Source: an uncultured Oscillospiraceae bacterium
GTDB lineage: Bacteria > Bacillota > Clostridia > Oscillospirales > Oscillospiraceae
Reading direction: 5' to 3'
Assembly: GCA_910587505.1 (NCBI GenBank)
Contig: CAJULD010000001.1
Coordinates: 97,855 to 161,854, forward strand
Length of the DNA stretch: 64,000 nucleotides
Shown: positions 16,034 to 24,088 of the stretch, one piece after another
Layout of the letters: the number at the start of each line of letters is the position of its first letter
How positions within the stretch are numbered: position 1 is the first letter of the stretch
Translations under genes and position numbers: made by a program
The notes under the pieces: generated by a model
What the model was told of the DNA's origin: nothing
The model's input: the letters and a program-made list of their open reading frames with translations, nothing else
Databases searched by the model: none

Positions 16034-17188
16034 ATGGAAAAGCTGCGGATCATGAGCGTATTCGGCACCCGGCCGGAGGCCATCAAAATGGCTCCCCTGG
16101 TCAGGGAGCTGGCCGCCCGGGAGGAGATGGAGTCCATCTGCTGCGTCACCGCCCAGCACCGGGAGATGCTGGACAGCGTACTGTCGGTGTTTGATCTGAA
16201 GCCGGACCGGGATCTGGACATCATGACCCCCCGGCAGACTCTGAGCACCATCACCAGCAAATGCCTGACCGGCATGGACGAGGCCATCGACGCGCTGAAG
16301 CCGGACCTCATTCTGGTCCACGGGGACACCTCCACCACCTTTGCCGGAGCGCTGTCCGCCTTTTATCACAGGGTGCCGGTGGGCCACGTGGAGGCCGGGC
16401 TGCGCACCTATGACAAATATTCCCCCTATCCGGAGGAGATGAACCGGAAGCTGGTCACCCAGATCGCGGATCTCTACTTCTGCCCCACGGAGCTGAACCG
16501 GGAGAACCTGCGCCGGGAGGCCGTGACGGAGGGGGTGTTCGTCACCGGCAATACGGTGATCGACGCGCTGAAAACTACCGTGCGGACGGACTTCGCCTTC
16601 GCCGCGGAGGAGCTGAACCGGCTGCCCTGTGACCGGAAGAAGATTATTCTGGTCACCTGCCACCGCCGGGAGAACTATGGCCGGCCCATGGAGGATATCA
16701 TGTCCGCGCTGGCGCATATCGCCCGTACCCACGGGGAGGACGTGGAGATGGTCTATCCGGTCCATCTCAGCCCCGCGGTGCAGGAGTGCGCGAAGCGCCA
16801 CCTGAGCGGCATAAAAAATGTGCACCTCATTCCCCCTCTGGCGGCGGACGAGATGCACAACCTGATGGCCCGGTGCTATCTGGTAATGACCGACTCCGGC
16901 GGATTGCAGGAGGAGGCCCCGGCGCTGGGCAAGCCGGTGCTGGTGCTGCGCCGGGAGACGGAGCGGCCGGAGGCCGTGACGGCGGGGACGGTGAAGCTGG
17001 CAGGCGTGGTCCGGGAGGACATCATTACCATGGCGGAGGAACTCATCCGGGACCCGGAGGCCTACGCCGCCATGGCCCACGCGGTGAATCCCTACGGCGA
17101 CGGGAACGCCTGCCGCCGGATTGCGGACGCCATATTGTGGCACTTCGGTCGGGGGGAGAAGCCGGAGGACTTCCGGCCGCAGTCCTGA
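16034..17188 (+). CDS. wecB: Non-hydrolysing UDP-N-acetylglucosamine 2-epimerase
   Basis: A 384-residue cytosolic enzyme interconverting UDP-GlcNAc and UDP-ManNAc (WecB/MnaA family). The signature N-terminus FGTRPEAIKMAPLV, the HGDTSTTFAGALSAFY block, VGHVEAGLRT, the TCHRRENYG segment and MTDSGGLQEEAP are all present. Length is typical. The ATG at 16034 starts one nucleotide after the tagO stop, so the two are tightly coupled. With TagO it would supply the GlcNAc-ManNAc linkage unit of wall teichoic acid-like polymers, though no TagA is in the window. Confidence 0.96.
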   Translation: MEKLRIMSVFGTRPEAIKMAPLVRELAAREEMESICCVTAQHREMLDSVLSVFDLKPDRDLDIMTPRQTLSTITSKCLTGMDEAIDALKPDLILVHGDTSTTFAGALSAFYHRVPVGHVEAGLRTYDKYSPYPEEMNRKLVTQIADLYFCPTELNRENLRREAVTEGVFVTGNTVIDALKTTVRTDFAFAAEELNRLPCDRKKIILVTCHRRENYGRPMEDIMSALAHIARTHGEDVEMVYPVHLSPAVQECAKRHLSGIKNVHLIPPLAADEMHNLMARCYLVMTDSGGLQEEAPALGKPVLVLRRETERPEAVTAGTVKLAGVVREDIITMAEELIRDPEAYAAMAHAVNPYGDGNACRRIADAILWHFGRGEKPEDFRPQS

Positions 17189-17333
17189 GCGGCCATATTG
17201 CAAAGCTCTCCGGGGGAACTCTTCCGGAAGTTTTTACGGGGCAGTATTTTTCATAAAAAAGGGTCCTGATACTTTTTCCTTCCAAAAAGCATATGCCTTT
17301 TAAATGGTGTGTATCCCCCGCAAAGGAGGCGGC

Positions 17334-18089
17334 ATGGACAAGAAGCGAATGACATATGTGACCATGGGCTTCGGCGTGCTGCTGATGGTGGTGCTGGTAC
17401 TGCTGGTCTGGGGCGGGCGGCGTCAGCCCGGCCAGATCGTGCTGCCCGAAATCCAGAGCGACGGGCCGGGGATGGGCGAGGACAGTCAGGACAGCCTGAA
17501 CACGGTCTCCATCTCGCCGGAGACCGTGGGGGCCGCCATCGGCGTGCTGAGCCTGAGCCGCCCCACGGCCTACAGCCGGGAGCAGGTTGTGGAGACCTTC
17601 TGGAGCGGGGGCAGCGGTAAGTCCGTGACCCAGGTCTACGTCAGCGGGGGCAGCACCCGGCTGGATACGGCTCTGCCGGACGGGGCGGTGCGCCATACCC
17701 TGGTGGAGGCCGGGGAGCCTCCTGCAGCGGGAGTGTGGTATGACGAGGAAACAGACTGGGTCCGGCTGCCGGCGCTGAGCGCCGGTCAGGCAGGCAGGAT
17801 GCCGGCCTATGAGACCGTCCGGGACCTGCCGCCGGAGGACATCGCCCTGGCGGACTACCGGGAGGCTTTCGGCGGGTGGTGCGTGTACGTGGAAACCAGG
17901 GACGGCGAAGACGGTTATCGGGACCGGTACTGGGTCAGCGTGGACAGCGGGCTGCTGGTGGCGGCGGAGCGGCTATGGCAGGACGAGGTGGTCTACCGCT
18001 TCTCCGCCGGGGAGCCCAGCATCTCGCCTCAGGAGGAATCTCTGTTCCTCCTGCCGGACGGGAGCGCGCTGCAAAATGTCGAGACCTGA
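17334..18089 (+). CDS. Membrane-anchored extracytoplasmic protein of unknown function
   Basis: A 251-residue protein I cannot assign. Residues 8-28 form one hydrophobic signal anchor (MGFGVLLMVVLVLLVWGG), and the rest should be outside the membrane. The body contains many short beta-strand-like stretches (VTQVYVSGGSTRLDTALPDG, YRDRYWVSVDSGLLVAAERL), suggesting a beta-rich fold such as those of LolA-like or sigma-E-regulator-like domains; this is a guess from pattern. The ATG at 17334 has AAAGGAGGCGGC directly upstream. It stands 145 bp after wecB, with a family B-like unit in between, so it may be a separate or attenuated part of that transcript. Confidence 0.75.
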   Translation: MDKKRMTYVTMGFGVLLMVVLVLLVWGGRRQPGQIVLPEIQSDGPGMGEDSQDSLNTVSISPETVGAAIGVLSLSRPTAYSREQVVETFWSGGSGKSVTQVYVSGGSTRLDTALPDGAVRHTLVEAGEPPAAGVWYDEETDWVRLPALSAGQAGRMPAYETVRDLPPEDIALADYREAFGGWCVYVETRDGEDGYRDRYWVSVDSGLLVAAERLWQDEVVYRFSAGEPSISPQEESLFLLPDGSALQNVET

Positions 18090-18147
18090 ATTTGCGCCGC
18101 CAATTCTCTCCGGACTGCGCCCGGCCAAAATTTACTGCAATCTTTAC

Positions 18148-18176
18148 TTGACATTTTCTCCAGCGAATGGTATGCT
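18148..18176 (+). promoter_or_regulatory. Cold-shock gene promoter with long leader
   Basis: TTGACA (18148-18153), 17-nt spacer, TATGCT (18171-18176). The transcript would have a leader of about 110 nt before the cold-shock ORF, as is common for csp genes regulated at the mRNA-structure level. Confidence 0.85.
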
Positions 18177-18291
18177 ATCGGTGTGTCCGAAAATGTACAA
18201 ATTAGTCACCGCCAGGCGAAACCCGTCCGTCTTTGGCTTTGCCGCAGTAGGCTTCTTTGCATTTACTTCAATTCTTAGGAGGCAGATTTCC

Positions 18292-18504
18292 ATGAACAAC
18301 GGTACTGTAAAATGGTTCAACGCGGAGAAGGGCTACGGCTTTATCTCCAATGACGACGGGAGCGGCGATGTGTTCGTTCATTTCTCCGCCATCCAGGGGA
18401 CTGGTTACCGCACCCTCGCCGAAGGGCAGAAGGTCACCTATGACGTGGAACCCGATCCCAAAAACAGCAGCAAGATGCGTGCGGTGAACGTCACCGCGCT
18501 TTGA
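18292..18504 (+). CDS. Cold-shock protein (CspA family)
   Basis: A 70-residue single cold-shock domain that binds single-stranded RNA/DNA and acts as an RNA chaperone. RNP1 (KGYGFISN) and RNP2 (VFVHFSAI) are intact, as is the start GTVKWFNAEKG. The ribosome site TTAGGAGG lies 10 nt upstream of the ATG at 18292. A strong promoter, a long leader and a very stable terminator bracket it as a single-gene transcript. Confidence 0.97.
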   Translation: MNNGTVKWFNAEKGYGFISNDDGSGDVFVHFSAIQGTGYRTLAEGQKVTYDVEPDPKNSSKMRAVNVTAL

Positions 18505-18520
18505 TCCGGACACCCTGCCC

Positions 18521-18565
18521 GGACAGAAAGAGGGCTCTCCTTCCAGGAGAGCCCTCTTTCTGTCC
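18521..18565. terminator. Strong bidirectional terminator
   Basis: GGACAGAAAGAGGGCTCTCC and its exact inverted repeat flank a 5-nt loop. It separates the convergent cold-shock and MntR-type genes. Confidence 0.9.
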
Positions 18566-18618
18566 GCAAACAGGATAATTCTGGCATGGCTCAGATCAGG
18601 CGTCTGACAGGGGAATCT

Positions 18619-19011
18619 TCAATTTTCTGCCGCAGCCGGAGGCGCCATCATCTTTTGGGTATGCTCCTTGATCCTTTCAAAGGTTTCCCTGCTGAGATCG
18701 TGCTCCACCTTGCAGGCATCGGCGGAGGCCACCTCCCCGCTTACCCCCAGACAGACAAAAAAATCTGTCAGCGTCCGGTGACGCTCATAGATATGCTCCG
18801 CCACCTCCCGTCCCGCAGGCAGCAGGTGGATAAACCCGTCCGGGTCCATCTCAATATGGCCGCTTTCCCGCAGCTTTTTCATGGCAATGCTGACGCTGGG
18901 CTTGGAGAAGCCAAGCCGGTTGGCCACATCAATGGAGCGGACGGCCCCACGCTGCTTTTCGATCATCAGGATCGCCTCCAGATAGTCCTCTGCGGATTCA
19001 TAAACGTGCAT
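18619..19011 (-). CDS. DtxR/MntR-family metal-dependent transcriptional regulator
   Basis: A 130-residue metalloregulator with an N-terminal winged helix (residues about 5-65, EDYLEAILMIEKQRGAVRS, with the recognition helix in FSKPSVSIAMKKL) and a dimerisation/metal domain. The metal-ligand signature DACKVEHDLS (Cys-x-x-Glu-His) is present near residue 105. There is no C-terminal SH3 domain, so it resembles MntR or short DtxR types. It probably represses metal (Mn or Fe) uptake genes elsewhere; none are adjacent. The ATG at 19011 follows CAGGAGGAGCCC, preferred over the longer frame to 19059. Monocistronic with its own promoter. Confidence 0.9.
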   Translation of the reverse strand: MHVYESAEDYLEAILMIEKQRGAVRSIDVANRLGFSKPSVSIAMKKLRESGHIEMDPDGFIHLLPAGREVAEHIYERHRTLTDFFVCLGVSGEVASADACKVEHDLSRETFERIKEHTQKMMAPPAAAEN

Positions 19012-19073
19012 GGGCTCCTCCTGTCCTTCTTCCCCGGAAACCGTATTTCCTCCTGTCAAAGAATGGTAACTTC

Positions 19074-19102
19074 ATTGTAGCATAATCCGCCGCCCTTCGC
19101 AA
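19074..19102 (-). promoter_or_regulatory. Promoter of the DtxR/MntR-type gene
   Basis: Minus strand: TTGCGA (19097-19102), 17-nt spacer, TACAAT (19074-19079). The region downstream (GTTACCATTCTTTGACAGG) could hold an autoregulatory site, but no clean dyad is seen. Confidence 0.7.
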
Positions 19103-19189
19103 GTATCTCCGGCGGATTTCCCGGGGCGGGCCGGCGAGCCGGAACAGAACGCATAAAGACGGGGATGATGGTGCAGATGGTAAGCTGAT

Positions 19190-19849
19190 CTACGCTTTAT
19201 CCCCTGTGGCCCGCTCCTGCTTGACCTTGTGGTCGATCACATGGCGGGAGGCCAGCTCCGCCGTCACGTCCTCCACGGAAATGCCTATCTCCACCATCAG
19301 CACCATCACATGATACATAAGGTCGGCAATTTCATAGACGGTTTCCGGCCTGTCCTCCGCCTTTCCGGCGATGATGACCTCGGTACACTCCTCGCCCACT
19401 TTTTTGAGAATCTTGTCCAGCCCCTTCTGAAACAGGTAGGTGGTGTAGGATCCCTCGGGCAGGGTTTCCTTCCTGCCCCGGAGGAGCTGGTACAGCCCCT
19501 CCACCGAAAAGGGGGCGGGCTGGTCTCCCTGAAAGATCTTGTCGTTGAAGCAGGAGTCAGTCCCCAGATGACAGGCGGGGCCTTCCCTGTTCACCGTGAC
19601 CACCAGGGCATCCCGGTCGCAGTCGGCGGTGATGTCCACGATGTGCTGGACGTTGCCGCTGGTCTCGCCCTTCCGCCACAGCTCCTGCCGGGACCGGGAC
19701 CAGAAGCAGGTCCGGCCTTCCTTCATGGAGATCTCCAGACTCTCCCGGTTCATATAGGCCAGGGTCAGCACCTTTCCGCTCTGCGCATCCACCACGACGG
19801 CGGGAATCAGACCCTGGGCGTCGAATTTTAATTCGTCAATATGCAACAT
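19190..19849 (-). CDS. hisIE: Bifunctional phosphoribosyl-AMP cyclohydrolase / phosphoribosyl-ATP pyrophosphohydrolase
   Basis: A 219-residue fusion catalysing steps two and three of histidine synthesis. Residues 1-105 are HisI: VVDAQSGKVLTLAYMNRESL, a zinc-site segment CFWSRSRQELWRKGETSGN and DCDRDALVVTVN...CHLGTDSCF. Residues about 120-205 are HisE, with the all-alpha segment KKVGEECTEVIIAGKAEDR. It is the last gene of the his operon. It is separated from hisF by 238 bp occupied largely by a family A repeat. Confidence 0.96.
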   Translation of the reverse strand: MLHIDELKFDAQGLIPAVVVDAQSGKVLTLAYMNRESLEISMKEGRTCFWSRSRQELWRKGETSGNVQHIVDITADCDRDALVVTVNREGPACHLGTDSCFNDKIFQGDQPAPFSVEGLYQLLRGRKETLPEGSYTTYLFQKGLDKILKKVGEECTEVIIAGKAEDRPETVYEIADLMYHVMVLMVEIGISVEDVTAELASRHVIDHKVKQERATGDKA

Positions 19850-19977
19850 CAGATTGTTCTCCTTTTATTATTTCCAAATAAAAAATCCGGAAATAATATA
19901 TTTGATTTGAGCCGTTTTGCTCGCCGCCGTAAACGGCGGCAACCGCAAAACATGGCACATATCACTTACGAGCTTTG

Positions 19978-20085
19978 GGAACCTGTATTCACAATCGCTG
20001 CCTGCTGTCCGGCCGGCCTTTTTCCCGCCATACTGCGCCAGTTTCCCTTGCCTGACGGGAAAAATTCGCGTCCATCAGGAATCTC
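19978..20085. repeat. Repeat family A, long left part
   Basis: GGAACCTGTATTCACAATCG, then CTGCCTGCTGTCCGGCCGG, CCTTTTTCCCGCCATACTGCG and GACGGGAAAAATTCGCGTCC, collinear with the full unit at 7228. The right end is missing at the hisF 3' end. Confidence 0.75.
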
Positions 20086-20087
20086 TC

Positions 20088-20846
20088 CTACCGTCTCATG
20101 TTGATTCCGTCCGCCGCCAGCTCCCGCTTCAGGTCCGGGATGGAGACCTCGCCGAAGTGGAAGATGGAGGCCGCCAGCCCTGCGTCCACTTTGGGCAGGG
20201 AGTGAAACAGCGTTTTAAAGTGGTCGATGCACCCGGCCCCGCCGGAGGCGATCACCGGCACGTCCACCACGTCGCAGACCGCTTGCAGCATCTCCAGATC
20301 GAACCCGGCCTTTACGCCGTCGGTGTCGATGCTGTTCAGGACGATCTCTCCGGCTCCGCTGGCCACGCCGGAGCGGATCCATTCGATGGCGTCCCGGCCC
20401 GTGTCCTCCCGACCGCCCCCGGCGAATACCCGGAACTGCCCGTCCACCCGCTTGGCGTCCACGGACAGCACCACGCACTGGTCCCCGTACCGCTTTGCCG
20501 CCGCCGGAATGAGGGAGGGGTCCCGGAGAGCCCCGGAATTGACGCTGACCTTGTCCGCGCCGCATTTCAGCACCCGGTCAAAATCATCCACCGAGTTGAT
20601 GCCGCCGCCCACGGTGAGAGGAATGAAGATGGTGGAGGCCACCTCCGTCAGAATGTCCGTAAACAGCGCCCGGCCCTCGGCGGAGGCGGTGATGTCGTAA
20701 AACACCAGCTCGTCGGCCCCGCAGTCGGAGTAGAATTTCGCCAGCTTCACCGGGGAGCTGACATCCGCCAGCCCCAGGAAATTGACCCCCTTGACCACCC
20801 GGCCGTCCTTCACGTCTAGGCAGGGGATGATCCGCTTTGTAATCAC
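20088..20846 (-). CDS. hisF: Imidazole glycerol phosphate synthase, cyclase subunit
   Basis: A 252-residue TIM barrel that forms imidazole glycerol phosphate and AICAR from PRFAR using ammonia delivered by HisH. The start KRIIPCLDVKDGRVVKGVNF carries the catalytic Asp, and the second catalytic Asp is in LNSIDTDGVKAGFD. The phosphate loops TVGGGINSVDDFD and ASGGAGCIDH are present. A GTG at 20846 is the best start (GGAAGGAGGCC upstream; the family begins here). That GTG overlaps the hisA stop by four bases, so the genes are translationally coupled. Confidence 0.97.
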   Translation of the reverse strand: MITKRIIPCLDVKDGRVVKGVNFLGLADVSSPVKLAKFYSDCGADELVFYDITASAEGRALFTDILTEVASTIFIPLTVGGGINSVDDFDRVLKCGADKVSVNSGALRDPSLIPAAAKRYGDQCVVLSVDAKRVDGQFRVFAGGGREDTGRDAIEWIRSGVASGAGEIVLNSIDTDGVKAGFDLEMLQAVCDVVDVPVIASGGAGCIDHFKTLFHSLPKVDAGLAASIFHFGEVSIPDLKRELAADGINMRR

Positions 20847-21562
20847 TGGGGGCCTCCTTCCCGGACGGCCTGGGCCAGGTCTACGGCTCCGGCGTACCAC
20901 GCCTTGCCCACGATGGCGGCGTACAGCCCCATGTCCCGGAGACGGCGCAGGTCAGCGTTGGAGGACACGCCGCCGGAGGCAGTGACGGCGCAGGAGACGG
21001 CGTTTTGCAGGGCCTCCAGCCTGCCGAAGGCGGGGCCGGAGAGCATCCCGTCCGTGTCGATGTCCGTAAAGATCAGATGCCGCACGCCCAGGGCCTCCAT
21101 CCGCCGGGCAAAGGCCAGGTAGTCCAGTCCGGCGTTCTCCACCCATCCGGCGGTGCGGACCTGCCCGTCTCTGGCGTCGATGCCCACGGCGATGCGCTCC
21201 GGGCCGTAGTTCTGCACGGCCTCCCGGACAAAGTCCGGGTCGGACACGGCGGCGGACCCGATGACCGCCCGCCATGCGCCCAGGGCAAACACCGCCTCCA
21301 GGTCCGCCATAGACCGGATGCCTCCGCCCAGCTCAATTTTCAGACCAAGATCCGCCACGGCCCGGACGGCGGCGGCGTTCTTCCGGACGCCGTCCTTTGC
21401 GCCGTCCAGGTCCACCATGTGGAGGTACCGGGCTCCGGCGGCGGAAAAGGCCCTGGCGGTCTCCAGCGAGCTGTCCGCCACCTGATGGACCGTGTCGAAG
21501 CTGCCCTTGCAGAGCCGGACCACTCTGCCGTCCTTCAAATCAATCGCGGGAAAAATCAGCAT
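20843..21562 (-). CDS. hisA: Phosphoribosylformimino-5-aminoimidazole carboxamide ribotide isomerase
   Basis: A 239-residue TIM barrel isomerising ProFAR to PRFAR. The N-terminal IFPAIDLKDGRVVRL holds the catalytic Asp, and FTDIDTDGMLSGP holds the second. The phosphate-binding ELGGGIRSMADLE and ASGGVSSNADL complete the half-barrel symmetry. It has the standard family length. It overlaps hisF by four nucleotides. A 107-bp gap to hisH contains a family B unit. Confidence 0.97.
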   Translation of the reverse strand: MLIFPAIDLKDGRVVRLCKGSFDTVHQVADSSLETARAFSAAGARYLHMVDLDGAKDGVRKNAAAVRAVADLGLKIELGGGIRSMADLEAVFALGAWRAVIGSAAVSDPDFVREAVQNYGPERIAVGIDARDGQVRTAGWVENAGLDYLAFARRMEALGVRHLIFTDIDTDGMLSGPAFGRLEALQNAVSCAVTASGGVSSNADLRRLRDMGLYAAIVGKAWYAGAVDLAQAVREGGPQ

Positions 21563-21616
21563 GTTCCGCCCCCCTTTCGGTTCGGAAATTTTCTTGCGAG
21601 GTAAAATATAAAATTC

Positions 21617-21664
21617 TTACAGTTCTTTTTGCTGCTTTTTTTCAAAAAAAGCGTGTATGCCGAA
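21617..21664. repeat. Repeat family B unit between hisA and hisH
   Basis: CAGTTCTTTTTGCTGCTTTT, then TTTTCAAAAAAAGCGTGTATGCC. It resembles the T-rich/A-rich palindromic units at 4576, 24030, 27146, 44863 and 50046. Confidence 0.5.
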
Positions 21665-21669
21665 AAATA

Positions 21670-22287
21670 TCACAGCTCACAGAAGGCCCGCAGGATGTTC
21701 AGTCCCACGTTTCCGCTCTTTTCCGGGTGGAACTGCACGCCGTACACGTTGTCCTTTGCCACCGCCGCCGTCAGTGCGGCGCCGTATTCCGCCGCGGCAA
21801 TGACGCTGTCCGCGCACTCCGCGGCGCAAAAGGAGTGAACGAAGTACACGCACTCTCCCTCCTGAATGTACCGGAACAGCGGACTGACCGGCCGGCCGGC
21901 GGGGAAACGGAGGGCGTTCCACCCGATATGGGGAATCTTGTATCCCGCGGGGATATAGTCCCGGATGGGCCGGACGCAGCCGGGGATCAGTCCCAGCCCC
22001 CCGTGCCGCCCGTACTCCAGACTGTAATCCAGCAGCAGCTGCATCCCCAGACAGATACCCAGCAGGGGCTTGCCTTCTGCCGCCTCCTCCACAACCAGAC
22101 GGTCCAGCCCGCTCCGGCGCAGCAGCGCCGCCGCGTCGCCGAAGGCTCCCACGCCGGGCAGGACCAGCCGGTCCGCAGCCCGGATCACCGCCGGGTCGCC
22201 GGTGACCGCGGTTTCCGCCCCGAGGGCGGCAAAGGAGCTCTTCAGGGAGAACAGATTGCCCACGCCGTAGTCGATGATGGCAATCAA
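21670..22287 (-). CDS. hisH: Imidazole glycerol phosphate synthase, glutamine amidotransferase subunit
   Basis: A 205-residue class I glutamine amidotransferase that supplies ammonia to HisF. The nucleophile elbow is GICLGMQLL, and the His-Glu pair is in VQFHPEKSG. The family N-terminus IAIIDYGVGNL requires a TTG start at 22287; no ATG exists at that place. The ribosome site is the AAGGGGGTG just upstream. Its start is one nucleotide past the hisB stop. HisF lies downstream with hisA in between, a usual order. Confidence 0.95.
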   Translation of the reverse strand: MIAIIDYGVGNLFSLKSSFAALGAETAVTGDPAVIRAADRLVLPGVGAFGDAAALLRRSGLDRLVVEEAAEGKPLLGICLGMQLLLDYSLEYGRHGGLGLIPGCVRPIRDYIPAGYKIPHIGWNALRFPAGRPVSPLFRYIQEGECVYFVHSFCAAECADSVIAAAEYGAALTAAVAKDNVYGVQFHPEKSGNVGLNILRAFCEL

Positions 22288-22288
22288 G

Positions 22289-22876
22289 CTACAGCACCCC
22301 CTTGGTGGAGGGGATTTCCTGAGAAAACCGGGGATCGACGGCCACCGCCATCCCCAGAGAGCGGGCAATGCTTTTGAAGGCCCCTTCGATGATATGGTGG
22401 CTGTTGCTTCCGGCCAGCTGCCGGATGTGGACGGTCATATCCCCCCGGCGGGCCAGGGCGGTGAAGAACTCCTCCACCAGCTCCGTATCGAAAACGCCCA
22501 CCCTGGCGGTGGGAATGTGCAGATCATAGCACAGCATCCCCCGGCCCGAGAGGTCCACCGCCGTCAGGATCAGCGCCTCGTCCATGGGCAGAAGCATGGA
22601 GCCGTAGCGCACTACGCCCCGCTTTTCCCCCAGCGCCCGGGTAAAGGCGTCTCCCAGACAGATGCCCACGTCCTCCACCGTATGATGGTCGTCCACGTAG
22701 GTATCCCCCTTGCACTGCACGGACAGATCAAAGCGGCCGTGGCGGGCAAACAGAGTCAGCATGTGGTCCAGAAAACCGCAGCCGGTGGCAATCTGACTCA
22801 GCCCCGTGCCGTCCAGGTCCAGCCGGAGGCGGATATCCGTCTCCGCCGTGGTCCTGCTCAATTCCGCAGCCCGCAT
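22289..22876 (-). CDS. hisB: Imidazoleglycerol-phosphate dehydratase
   Basis: A 195-residue monofunctional manganese enzyme that dehydrates imidazole glycerol phosphate. The two metal-binding repeats are DDHHTVEDVGICLG and SNSHHIIEGAFKS, and CGFLDHMLTLFARHG is also conserved. No HAD-phosphatase domain is fused, so histidinol phosphatase must be encoded elsewhere. The ATG at 22876 overlaps the hisC stop as TGATG, with GGGAGGTGGG upstream. A longer in-frame extension into hisC is rejected. Confidence 0.97.
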   Translation of the reverse strand: MRAAELSRTTAETDIRLRLDLDGTGLSQIATGCGFLDHMLTLFARHGRFDLSVQCKGDTYVDDHHTVEDVGICLGDAFTRALGEKRGVVRYGSMLLPMDEALILTAVDLSGRGMLCYDLHIPTARVGVFDTELVEEFFTALARRGDMTVHIRQLAGSNSHHIIEGAFKSIARSLGMAVAVDPRFSQEIPSTKGVL

Positions 22877-23943
22877 CAGCCCACCTCCCTGAGAATCTCC
22901 CGGACCTTCTCCAGGAAGACGTCCATCTGCTCTCTGGAACCGATGGTCACCCGGCACCACCCGGCGATTTCCGGCCTGTCCCAGTGCCGGACCAGTACGC
23001 CCCTGGCCTTCAGCTCCCGGTACAGCGTCCCGCCGTCCACCTGGGGGGAACGGGTAAAGATGAAGTTCGCTTTGCTGGGCAGGGTCTCGAAGCCCAGCCT
23101 GTCCAGCTCCGCCACGGTGCAGGCGCGGTTGGCCTGGATTTTGCGGCTGTTGTTTACATAATATTCATGGTTTTCAATGGTGGCGACGGCCGCCGCCATG
23201 GTCAGACGGTTGATGTTGTAGGAGTTGATGGAATATCTGATTTTGTCCAGGTCCTCAATCAGCGCCGGCGCGCCGATGGCGAAGCCCAGCCGCCCCCCCG
23301 CCAGAGAGCGAAACTTGGAAAAGGTCTGGCACACCAGCAGGTTTTCATATTTTCCCACCAGCGGCAGGCAGCTCTCGCCGCCGAAGTCGATATAGGCCTC
23401 GTCGATCATGACCACGTGGTCCGGATTGCTTCTGACGATGCGCTCAATGTCATCTGTGCTGATGATCCGCCCGGTGGGAGCATTGGGGTTGGCGATGACA
23501 ATATTTTTTCCGATGCCGCAGTAGTCCTCCGGCTCCAGCCGGAAGCCCTCCCGGAGGGGAACCTCCGTGCGGGGGAGCTGATAGAGGCAGGCGTAGACCG
23601 GATAGAACCCGTAGCTGACGGCGGGATAGGCCACGGGCCGCTCCCTGTCGCAGAAGGCCATGAAGAAAAAGTTCAGCAGCTCGTCGGAGCCGTTGGCCAG
23701 GAAGACGTTCTCCGGCTTCACGCCGTAGTGCGCCGCCAGCTTCTCCCGCAGGACCCGGCCCTCCGGGTCGGGATAGAGGTTCAGCCGGCCGGTCTCGATA
23801 CGGTTCACCGCTTCCAGCACCGCAGGGGCGGGAGGGAAGGGGGACTCGTTGGTGTTCAGTTTCACATATTTCATATCCTGGGGCTGCTCGCCGGGGACAT
23901 ATGCCTCCAGGTCCGCAAACCGCGCGCTCAAAAATCTGCTCAT
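22876..23943 (-). CDS. hisC: Histidinol-phosphate aminotransferase
   Basis: A 355-residue fold-type I PLP aminotransferase acting on imidazole acetol phosphate. Present are KLNTNESPFPPAPAVLEAV near residue 27, LANGSDELL, NPNAPTGRIIS and the PLP lysine in TFSKFRSLAGGRLG. The ATG at 23943 follows GAAAAGGAGGA. It overlaps hisB by one nucleotide downstream. A 145-bp gap to hisD holds a family B unit. Confidence 0.95.
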   Translation of the reverse strand: MSRFLSARFADLEAYVPGEQPQDMKYVKLNTNESPFPPAPAVLEAVNRIETGRLNLYPDPEGRVLREKLAAHYGVKPENVFLANGSDELLNFFFMAFCDRERPVAYPAVSYGFYPVYACLYQLPRTEVPLREGFRLEPEDYCGIGKNIVIANPNAPTGRIISTDDIERIVRSNPDHVVMIDEAYIDFGGESCLPLVGKYENLLVCQTFSKFRSLAGGRLGFAIGAPALIEDLDKIRYSINSYNINRLTMAAAVATIENHEYYVNNSRKIQANRACTVAELDRLGFETLPSKANFIFTRSPQVDGGTLYRELKARGVLVRHWDRPEIAGWCRVTIGSREQMDVFLEKVREILREVG

Positions 23944-24029
23944 TAAAAATCCTCCTTTTCGCAGGGGCCCTCCGGCAGGGCGCAAACCCTGCTGCGGTAC
24001 GGAACCCCATAGGATGCCAGGCAAAGGGA

Positions 24030-24080
24030 CGCTTTGCCGCAAAGGTTTTTTCCGATTCCTTTTCTTTTCAGGAAAAAGGA
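24030..24080. repeat. Repeat family B unit between hisC and hisD
   Basis: TTTGCCGCAAAGGTTTTTTC, CGATTCCTTTTCTTTTCAGG and AAAAAGGACG. The CCTTTT...AAAAGG arms form a hairpin. Confidence 0.5.
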
Positions 24081-24088
24081 CGTCCGCC